DNA of 37,485 nt. Origin: an uncultured Microcaldota archaeon. GTDB lineage: Archaea > Micrarchaeota > Micrarchaeia > Micrarchaeales > Micrarchaeaceae. The stretch covers positions 1 through 37,485 of the forward strand of contig CAISDH010000051.1 in assembly GCA_903884115.1 (NCBI GenBank). The letters run 5' to 3'. Below are positions 31,939-37,485 of this stretch, one piece after another. The notes below the pieces were generated by a model, which saw nothing but the letters and a program-made list of their open reading frames with translations, did no database searches and was not told the origin of the DNA. Numbering within the stretch: position 1 is the first letter of the stretch; each line of letters starts with the position of its first letter. The translations under genes and the position numbers were made by a program.

Positions 31939-32010
31939 GGGCTCGTGGCTCAGTAGTAGAGCGCGCCGTTCGCAACGGCGAGGTCGCGGGTGCGATCCCC
32001 GCCGAGTCCA
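31939..32010 (+). tRNA. tRNA-Ala(CGC), no intron
   Basis: Acceptor GGGCTCG/CGAGTCC with the G3:U70 wobble that marks tRNA-Ala; D-arm GCTC-AGTAGTA-GAGC; anticodon arm CGCCG-TTCGCAA-CGGCG (anticodon CGC); T-arm GCGGG-TGCGATC-CCCGC; discriminator A. 72 nt, G26 present, CCA not encoded. The ccdA ATG lies 27 bp downstream on the same strand, so the tRNA may be processed from a shared transcript. Confidence 0.97.
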
Positions 32011-32037
32011 CTTAAGTCAAAAACAACGGCAGGTCAT

Positions 32038-32757
32038 ATGAAGAGACAAGAGATGATATTCCTAAGTTCTGTATTCTTCGTTATTGGGTTCTCCCTTGTG
32101 TTCTCAGTGCTCGGGATCCTTTTCCAGACCCTGCTTTCTCATGCGGCATTCGCCACGATGAACGCCATTCGGATAATAGGTGGCGTGATAATACTCCTGT
32201 TCGGAATACTAATGATTGCCTCTGTTAAGTACATAATACCCTTCTTCTCCACAGAGCACAAGATCCACGTAAAGCGGTTCAATAACAGTTACTTGACATC
32301 GTTTGTATTTGGCATCGCGTTTGCCATGGGGTGGACGCCGTGCGTAGGGGCAATTCTCGGCTCGATATATGCCTTCGCAGCGACATCACCTGGAATCGGC
32401 TTCCTTCTTCTGTTGGCGTATTCTCTTGGATTGGGCATACCTTTCCTGATGGTCGGAGCGTTCGTATCAAAGATTTCTAACTTTCTCACGAAGATAAGAA
32501 GGTTCATGAAATATTTCAGTGTGGTGAGTGGCATGTTCCTCATCGCGCTTGGAATCATGGTCGTTACGGGTTATATAGGCCTGATATCGATATTCCTTGT
32601 GGGCCCTAACAGCCCGATGCCGTTGAGCAACCAGCTCAACTTTCTCTTTGCGCTGGTCGCAGGCATACTCACGTTCCTTTCGCCGTGCATTTTGCCCCTG
32701 GTGCCTGCATATTTCTCGTACATGGCAGGAACAACAGCCGAACAGGTAAGAAAATGA
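32038..32757 (+). CDS. ccdA: Circularly permuted CcdA thiol-disulfide transmembrane transporter
   Basis: CcdA carries reducing equivalents from cytosolic thioredoxin across the membrane to an extracytoplasmic thioredoxin. Six TMs are seen in 239 residues, but the order is shifted. The protein begins at the usual TM2 (SVFFVIGFSLVFSVLG, 11-26), contains GWTPCVGAILG (C102, normally TM4) and YSLGLGIPFL, and ends with the usual TM1: FALVAGILTFLSPCILPLVP (C217) and SYMAGTTAEQVRK. Joining the C-terminus to the N-terminus (QVRK to MKRQ) recreates the canonical order. Both redox cysteines are kept. Upstream is tRNA-Ala, so no missing TM1 lies there. The stop overlaps the thioredoxin-like gene (ATGA). 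Confidence 0.93.
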   Translation: MKRQEMIFLSSVFFVIGFSLVFSVLGILFQTLLSHAAFATMNAIRIIGGVIILLFGILMIASVKYIIPFFSTEHKIHVKRFNNSYLTSFVFGIAFAMGWTPCVGAILGSIYAFAATSPGIGFLLLLAYSLGLGIPFLMVGAFVSKISNFLTKIRRFMKYFSVVSGMFLIALGIMVVTGYIGLISIFLVGPNSPMPLSNQLNFLFALVAGILTFLSPCILPLVPAYFSYMAGTTAEQVRK

Positions 32758-33827
32758 AACTCAACATTTACACGTTGGTATTCGGATTTATAGTGGCTTT
32801 GATAATTCTTGCTGCACTTTCAACAATGATATTCAACAAGAATCTTGCAACGAAGATATCGGCTGCAAACCTGAGCGACTATGGTCCTGCACCCAACATG
32901 CAAGGAATATCCTCATGGATAAACTCCCCGCCACTTAGCGTTCCCGAGCTAAAGGGCAAAATTGTCATAGTGGACTTCTGGACGTATTCATGCATAAACT
33001 GCATACGGTCCATACCTCATATTGAGGGATGGTACAAGGCATACGGCAACAATGGCCTGGTTATAATAGGCGTGCACACTCCTGAATTCCAGTTCGAGCA
33101 CAATCTTACAAATGTCGAGGCTGCTATCAAGAGGTTCAACATAACCTATCCCGTTGCACTCGACAACAACTACGCTACATGGGATGCATATGGGAACGAG
33201 TACTGGCCTGCTGATTACATAATAGACCAGAATGGAACTATCCGGTATGCAACGTTCGGTGAAGGAAACTACAATCAGACAGAAGAAGTAATAAGGTCAC
33301 TTCTTGTAGGTGCAGGATATGCCATTCAGCCTAATCTGACAAGCGTACCGCTTGGTGTGAATTTCGTCGGCATAGGCTCCCCAGAAATATATTTTGGATA
33401 TGCCGAAGTGAACGGTCACGGCAGCCATTTCAGCAGCAGCGACGAGCTATCCCCTAACAAGACAATGAACTACGCTGCGCCAAACGGTACGCAGCAGAAT
33501 GTGGTGTACCTATCAGGCAGCTGGTACGACGCCCCTGAAAGCATGGTGGCTGTCAACGGCTCAAAGATATTCCTCATGTACGAGGCTAAGAACGTGTACA
33601 TAGTCGCAAGCGGCAATTCAAGCACGATAACTGTCAAGCTTGACGGCAAGAACCTATCGCAATCTTACCTGGGCAGCGACATGAGACTGTCAAATGGAGC
33701 TGCAATAGCGACGATCAACTCGTCACGGCTCTACAGCTTGGTATCAGCACCATCCTATGATAGATGGCATACCTTGGAGATAGATGCCAACCCCGGATTC
33801 AGGATATACGCATTTACCTTTGGCTAA
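32754..33827 (+). CDS. DipZ/TlpA-like membrane-anchored thioredoxin
   Basis: A 357-residue protein. An N-terminal TM (7-28) anchors an extracytoplasmic redoxin domain with active site FWTYSCINCIRS (C80, C83), then VIIGVHTPEFQFEHN, YPVALDNNYATWDAYGNEYW and PADYIIDQNGTIRYATFGEG, all hallmarks of the thioredoxin part of DipZ-type proteins. Residues ~215-357 form a beta-rich C-terminal domain (STITVKLDGKNLS, IDANPGFRIYAFTFG) like the C-terminal module of DipZ. In bacterial DipZ, CcdA and redoxin are fused; here they are two frames sharing ATGA. It likely takes electrons from CcdA to reduce or isomerise disulfides in exported proteins. Confidence 0.92.
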   Translation: MKLNIYTLVFGFIVALIILAALSTMIFNKNLATKISAANLSDYGPAPNMQGISSWINSPPLSVPELKGKIVIVDFWTYSCINCIRSIPHIEGWYKAYGNNGLVIIGVHTPEFQFEHNLTNVEAAIKRFNITYPVALDNNYATWDAYGNEYWPADYIIDQNGTIRYATFGEGNYNQTEEVIRSLLVGAGYAIQPNLTSVPLGVNFVGIGSPEIYFGYAEVNGHGSHFSSSDELSPNKTMNYAAPNGTQQNVVYLSGSWYDAPESMVAVNGSKIFLMYEAKNVYIVASGNSSTITVKLDGKNLSQSYLGSDMRLSNGAAIATINSSRLYSLVSAPSYDRWHTLEIDANPGFRIYAFTFG

Positions 33828-33852
33828 AACCTAAATATGCCTGCAGTGCACA

Positions 33853-34254
33853 TCACTTTTTCAGGTCTTTCACCGCAAGCTCTTCGTAGCCTGTGCCCTT
33901 GTCGAATTCCCTTAGGAACGAGCGGTCTTCAAATTCGGCAATTACGACCTCTGCAGTGATGCCCACAAGACATCCGTCTTTCAAGTGCCCTCCTATGCAA
34001 TCGCCCTTAATGTTTGACAGGGACATGTGCAAATGCGCATCCTTATTTCCGACTGTGCCTACTAATGATACAATCTCAAACTCTTCCTCAAAGTCTCTGA
34101 TGATTTTTCCACCCGGCATCCTGAGCGTGGCTCTTGTTAGCTGCCCTACACAGGTGAGGACGCATCCTGCTCTCATCCCCTTCTCGCTGGTGAACCTGAT
34201 TATTTCCTTCTTCAGGTCTGCGCCTCTCGTAAGCCGGAATGCATGTATTTTCAT
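33853..34254 (-). CDS. PPC/DUF296 domain protein
   Basis: A 133-residue single-domain protein: FRLTRGADLKKEIIRF at the start, GCVLTCVGQLTRATLRM, then the conserved DAHLHMSLSN and GGHLKDGCLVGITAEVVI. These match the PPC (DUF296) fold, which forms trimers and in plants is linked to AT-hook DNA-binding proteins; the archaeal stand-alone form has no known function, and its histidines could bind metal. ATG 34254 starts divergently from the hydrolase gene. Confidence 0.88.
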   Translation of the reverse strand: MKIHAFRLTRGADLKKEIIRFTSEKGMRAGCVLTCVGQLTRATLRMPGGKIIRDFEEEFEIVSLVGTVGNKDAHLHMSLSNIKGDCIGGHLKDGCLVGITAEVVIAEFEDRSFLREFDKGTGYEELAVKDLKK

Positions 34255-34344
34255 GTTCTTATTTTCAAATCAACGCTTAAAGCAGTTGCTAAGGTAGTGG
34301 CCACGATGCATACGCATATAGAAGTTATTTTCTATATTTGGACT

Positions 34345-35133
34345 ATGAAGTTATACAGGGCAAGAGTAAGGTCTGGAAAGGTGTTCATAAGCTTCGCATA
34401 CTCCGATTTATCAAAACCAATCAAGGTCATAATCCTGGCTTATGGGCTGCCAGGCTCGCCGTCCAATACCAGTGACGAGTTCGTAAGAAGGTTTGTAAGA
34501 TGCGGATTTGTGGTGGCCATTCCAGAGTACATAGGGACTTTTGATAGTTATGGCAAGTTCACCCCCGAGAGCAGCGTTGACACGATACTCGGAACGATAA
34601 AGCTATTCAAGAAAGGCGGTGCAAAAGATCTCTTGACTATGGATACGCTTCATTGGAAAGCGAAGGAGATTGTTCTTGTCGGAGGCAGTTTCGGCGCCAG
34701 CGTGGCTCTGGTGGCAGGCGCGAAATCCAAGCTGATCAAGAAGATAGTATCACTTGCGGCGCCAACAAACTACGGAGCGCACACCGATCCGGACGAGGAG
34801 AGCGTCATTGACGATTATCATGTGCTTAAGAGGGCATTCCCATTCACTTGGCGCTTAACCTCCAAGAAAGTCTGGACAGACCTGTACAAAGGCAGGTTAG
34901 ACCTGAATGCCGTTGATCACACGAAGAGCCTTAAGGGCAAAAACGTGCTTCTAATACACGGCATGAAAGATAAAGTGGTGAATTTCAGGAACTCAACGCA
35001 GTTATACGGCCTTATTAAAGGCGGCAAAAGCCGAAAGAAACTGATTCTGCTGAAGCACGAAGGGCACTTCGGCCTCCGCGCATTGCGCAAGCCCAACGTC
35101 TTCAATCACGTCATCAGGTTCTTGAAGCGATAA
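34345..35133 (+). CDS. Alpha/beta hydrolase
   Basis: A 262-residue alpha/beta-hydrolase fold: ILAYGLPGSPS (oxyanion-hole region), nucleophile elbow VLVGGSFGASVAL (GxSxG with the catalytic Ser), LLIHGMKDKVV (acid Asp) and KHEGHFGLR (catalytic His). Probably a cytosolic esterase or peptidase of the S9/dienelactone-hydrolase type; substrate unknown. The frame is open from 34243, but ATG 34345 follows a TATA-like TTCTATATTT (about 34327-34336), and the upstream codons overlap the PPC gene start. Confidence 0.88.
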   Translation: MKLYRARVRSGKVFISFAYSDLSKPIKVIILAYGLPGSPSNTSDEFVRRFVRCGFVVAIPEYIGTFDSYGKFTPESSVDTILGTIKLFKKGGAKDLLTMDTLHWKAKEIVLVGGSFGASVALVAGAKSKLIKKIVSLAAPTNYGAHTDPDEESVIDDYHVLKRAFPFTWRLTSKKVWTDLYKGRLDLNAVDHTKSLKGKNVLLIHGMKDKVVNFRNSTQLYGLIKGGKSRKKLILLKHEGHFGLRALRKPNVFNHVIRFLKR

Positions 35134-35216
35134 GGCCTCACACAATCAGATCTACGCTATTCTCCGCCTGCAAAAGTATTATTAAACTTCCTTGAACCAG
35201 CTACTGTGGTGTGAAC

Positions 35217-35471
35217 ATGAGAGTCAGAAAAAGAGACGGAATAGAAGAAGACTTCATCAGGGAGAAGATAGTAGTGGCTATCGTGAAAGCGGGTGGAAGA
35301 GCCGATCTCGCAAGGACGCTCTCGCAGGAAGTCGAAGATTCACTGTCTAGGAATTCCGCAGTGACAACAGATCAGATAAGGACCGAAGTCTTCAACAGGC
35401 TGAAGAGCAAGGACGCAAAAACCTACAGCAGCTGGATTGAATACGACAGACAGACCAAGAACAGGAAATAA
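35217..35471 (+). CDS. Stand-alone ATP-cone domain protein
   Basis: An 84-residue protein that is just an ATP-cone: VRKRDGIEEDFIREKIVVAI at the start (K-R-D-G-x-E-x-F), VTTDQIRTEVFNRLKSKD, ending with YSSWIEYDRQTK. ATP-cones sense ATP/dATP in ribonucleotide reductases and NrdR. No reductase gene or NrdR zinc ribbon is adjacent, so the role is open; it might regulate a reductase in trans. ATG 35217 has GGTGTG three bases upstream. Confidence 0.85.
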   Translation: MRVRKRDGIEEDFIREKIVVAIVKAGGRADLARTLSQEVEDSLSRNSAVTTDQIRTEVFNRLKSKDAKTYSSWIEYDRQTKNRK

Positions 35472-35537
35472 TAACTGCCTTTCTTTGGCAAATTCCCTGC
35501 TGGCTGCCGAGCACGTGCCTTGACGCCGTAGCACAGG

Positions 35538-36041
35538 CTAGCTCGGAGTATCCTCTTCTTCCGTGTACGGATAGACCTGTTTACGGCCGCACTTGTTGCA
35601 CTTCTTAAGCACCCTGTAATTGCGCACGTTTTGTCCTTCTGTTTGCGATCTGTCGATAAAATACCGTTCTTCTTGTAACATCCGGAACGGCTCCTTGCAA
35701 TTCGAGCAAGCAGAGTCTGATGGTATTGTTATCATGGACAGTGTGAAATAGAGTACGATCACACAGGCGAAGAAGGGAAGCAGGTATTGTGCCCTGCCTG
35801 CCAGAGCAGTCACATTGCTTATTCCTCTGCCAAAGTTAAGCATCACGGCTAGCGCTATCGCTGCCCCTATGCCTGAAACTCCAGCAACGCCTTTTAATGC
35901 CGGATAATACTTCTTTCCCAGCAGTACGTGGAAGAATTTAGCGATGCCTAGTGCCACGCTGTAGTCCTCATCTAGTTCAACACTGGCTGGTCTGTTCTGT
36001 CCTCCTCCTGCAGCTTTGCTGCTCAATGTGTTCGTACCCAT
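35538..36041 (-). CDS. Two-TM protein with a cytosolic zinc ribbon
   Basis: A 167-residue protein: Gly/Ser-rich N-terminus, two TMs (GIGAAIALAVMLNFG near 57-72 and LLPFFACVIVLYFTLSMI near 87-104), then a zinc-ribbon-like pair of knuckles, SACSNCKEPF and KKCNKCGRKQVY. The acidic tail (TEEEDTP) follows. Family not recognised. ATG 36041 has GTGGAT three bases upstream and is preferred over the in-frame GTG 36050. Confidence 0.65.
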   Translation of the reverse strand: MGTNTLSSKAAGGGQNRPASVELDEDYSVALGIAKFFHVLLGKKYYPALKGVAGVSGIGAAIALAVMLNFGRGISNVTALAGRAQYLLPFFACVIVLYFTLSMITIPSDSACSNCKEPFRMLQEERYFIDRSQTEGQNVRNYRVLKKCNKCGRKQVYPYTEEEDTPS

Positions 36042-36221
36042 CCAATCCACCCTCGTATTATTGACTATAAGACTATTTAACGTTTATGTACAGGTGCGTC
36101 ATAAGCAGACTTTGTAAAGCATGTCCTTATGCGCGCCTTTGCCTTGCATACCGAGGCATCAATAGACCTTAACCGTGGCTGTGAGCTGCTGGTCAGACTC
36201 ACTGACAGTCAGTGCCAATCA

Positions 36222-36476
36222 TCATTTGCCTTTGCCGTATACTGCAAAAATCGCCACCACCAGGCCTATCACGGCTGCTATGATGCCGCCAATCTCCAGT
36301 ATCTGCGCATTGGAGCAGGCCTGCGCCCTCTGGCCGCCGAAAAGCGTACTGATGACAGTGGCTATGCTGCCTCCTGTCGAATTGCACTGGGTCACCGTGA
36401 GATAGCTCTGCCATGACAGCACAGCCCCGACCACCAGTAATATTATTCCAACAATCACCGTGCCTTCCTTGTTCAT
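36222..36476 (-). CDS. Small two-TM membrane protein
   Basis: An 84-residue protein with TM1 GTVIVGIILLVVGAVLSW and TM2 ILEIGGIIAAVIGLVVAIFA, a Ser/Thr/Gly loop with two cysteines (TQCNSTGG, QACSNAQ) facing outward, and a C-terminal GKGK. Not recognised. ATG 36476 is used rather than an upstream in-frame start that adds 11 residues. The 279-bp gap to the next gene shows no convincing frame on either strand. Confidence 0.65.
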   Translation of the reverse strand: MNKEGTVIVGIILLVVGAVLSWQSYLTVTQCNSTGGSIATVISTLFGGQRAQACSNAQILEIGGIIAAVIGLVVAIFAVYGKGK

Positions 36477-36755
36477 CAAAATACCCAGAGGTAGTGCTCT
36501 GAGAATCAATATTAACTTATCTGCTCCATCGGTCAGGAGTCATTGCAATTGTGCAATCATAAAGGACGAAAAACGCTTGGTCCTAAAGACGCCAGTTCTG
36601 ACCTTGATAGAGCTAACGGGCTTCTTGTCGTCGATAAGAACAATTCGAATCGGTATATGGGAACATGAGAGTCAGTGCTTGCGCGATATAAGCACGTATT
36701 TTTCAAGCTCATGACCGTAAGATAGGTTTAAATAATTTGGCTTAAGCGTATAGAC

Positions 36756-37337
36756 ATGGCAAAGCAGAAATCCACAACAAAGACGGTTACAAGATCAGCT
36801 ACGATGGCGGGTACCAGAACAACAACTACAAATAGGGTTAACGAATCGCGACCCAAGAAGAAAAGTCATGGGAAAGCAATAGCAGCAGGCATTGTTATTA
36901 TAGCATTGCTGCTTGCGGCAGCGTATCTCTTAGCAAATCCGATTCTAAGCCCTGCACAACAACAGAGCCAATTCGAGAGCCAGCTTGCCACAATGCAGAA
37001 CAATGAACAGAACCTTACTCTTTTCTACCTTGCCGATGCACCGAATTACAATATGCCTGTAAATACGAGCTGGTCAGTGCAGGTCACAGAGCAGAATCCA
37101 GGAAGCAGCTTCATAATCGGACAGCTTACGGTTAGCTGGAACGGGCAGAGCAAGAGCCTCTCGATACAGGACGGCATAGTGACCACGGGAATATCCCCCA
37201 CTTATGCGGTGACGCTTTCCCGTTCTGAATTCATGTCATTCTCACAGGCAGTCATCACAAGGAATACCGATGCCGGACTTGCTTATTATTCAGAGTACTA
37301 TCTTTCAGGAAAGCTGAACTATACACGAGTAAACTAG
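36756..37337 (+). CDS. Single-pass membrane protein with extracytoplasmic domain
   Basis: A 193-residue protein: a basic Thr/Lys/Arg-rich cytosolic tail (residues 1-41), one TM (AIAAGIVIIALLLAAAYLLA, ~42-61), then an outside domain starting with a Gln-rich helix (PAQQQSQFESQLATMQNNEQ) and continuing as beta strands (TSWSVQVTE, GQLTVSWNGQSKSLSI). It has several N-glycosylation sequons. Not recognised. TTTAAATA at 36727-36734 lies 26 bp before ATG 36756, so the mRNA is leaderless. The next gene starts 9 bp after its stop and is also exported, suggesting one surface operon. Confidence 0.75.
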   Translation: MAKQKSTTKTVTRSATMAGTRTTTTNRVNESRPKKKSHGKAIAAGIVIIALLLAAAYLLANPILSPAQQQSQFESQLATMQNNEQNLTLFYLADAPNYNMPVNTSWSVQVTEQNPGSSFIIGQLTVSWNGQSKSLSIQDGIVTTGISPTYAVTLSRSEFMSFSQAVITRNTDAGLAYYSEYYLSGKLNYTRVN

Positions 37338-37345
37338 GTATAACC

Positions 37346-37485
37346 ATGTCGTATAAAAATCTATTTGGAGGAACTGCGCTAGCCCTTCTCCTATCGCAGG
37401 TAGTTAGCGCAGCCAACGTAACGCCAGGGCAATCCACAATGGGCGGGCATCCTTATGGGACTCAAGTGCCTAATTACACCAATAC
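37346..37485 (+). CDS. Secreted protein, N-terminal part (runs off the window)
   Basis: The open frame from ATG 37346 to the edge encodes a signal peptide (MSYKNLFGGTALALLLSQVV, cleavage after VSA) and the beginning of a Gly/Pro/Asn-rich mature protein (NVTPGQSTMGGHPYG). Too little is present to name a family. It is the second gene after the single-pass protein. Confidence 0.65.
   Translation, partial: MSYKNLFGGTALALLLSQVVSAANVTPGQSTMGGHPYGTQVPNYTN

Noticed and set aside
36460-36714. 84-codon plus-strand frame between the small membrane proteins
   Set aside because: It overlaps the start of the 36222-36476 gene, has no promoter or ribosome-binding site, and no recognisable fold.
1-37485. 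CRISPR array, insertion sequence or integrase
   Set aside because: No regularly spaced repeats, transposase or integrase motifs were seen; the only tandem repeats are the two 16-bp operator units at 3919-3950.

Overview
The window looks like a piece of a small archaeal genome. The genes for S-adenosylmethionine synthetase, Trm1, the CCA-adding enzyme, the Fap7-type kinase, DUF357 and the PPC/DUF296 protein are all of the archaeal type. Promoters are TATA boxes about 26 bp upstream of leaderless or short-leader starts. Three of the four tRNA genes carry short introns, and none encodes CCA. Genes are densely packed, many proteins are small and unassignable, and giant secreted repeat proteins are present. 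Together with moderate GC this suggests a DPANN archaeon, most likely Micrarchaeota (ARMAN-like); that placement is an inference and was not tested.

Layout. 1-354: two broken genes meet head to head, the end of a membrane-protein frame and the first ~55 codons of a tyrosyl-tRNA synthetase. 478-3745: metK, a GNAT acetyltransferase and an M20 peptidase. 3919-5033: a decayed toxin-antitoxin pair (winged-helix protein plus RelE-like stub) beside an intact vapBC with its own operator. 5169-7057: intron-containing tRNA-Thr(GGT), a small EF-Tu-domain-2-like protein, KsgA/Dim1 and a UPF0173 metallo-hydrolase. 7285-13848: a 2187-residue secreted, membrane-anchored protein that begins with a six-blade Kelch-like propeller. 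13843-15757: three TrkA/RCK genes, two with membrane segments but no potassium-selectivity signature. 15849-18866: a DUF84 house-cleaning NTPase, small unknowns, a VIT1/CCC1 metal transporter and a histidine phosphatase that seems to start at ACG. 18867-24150: an AT-rich, gene-poor stretch with a FecR-like surface protein, tRNA-Gln(CTG) with a D-loop intron, an M50 protease, a double-Lrp regulator, a candidate structured RNA, and tRNA-Leu(CAA) with a T-loop intron. 24172-31890: a C39-like peptidase, a zinc protein, an EamA transporter with an extra soluble domain, a second double-Lrp regulator, a Trm1-DUF357 operon, a Fap7-like kinase and the CCA-adding enzyme. 31939-37485: tRNA-Ala(CGC), a circularly permuted CcdA overlapping a DipZ/TlpA-like thioredoxin, then a PPC protein, an alpha/beta hydrolase, an orphan ATP-cone and small membrane or secreted proteins.

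Functional links. tRNA maturation is prominent: Trm1 (all four tRNAs here have G26), the CCA-adding enzyme, and introns at three different tRNA positions that require a broad-specificity splicing endonuclease. A second theme is the cell surface and extracytoplasmic redox: the giant propeller protein, the FecR-like protein, the CcdA/thioredoxin pair and several single-pass exported proteins. Cysteine pairs in every blade of the giant protein give the disulfide system a plausible client.

The most unusual features are the permuted CcdA (transmembrane order 2-3-4-5-6-1), two genes whose only sensible start is ACG placed three bases after a strong Shine-Dalgarno sequence, the filter-less RCK membrane proteins, and a promoter-hairpin-T-run unit at 23713-23866 that looks like an undescribed non-coding RNA.
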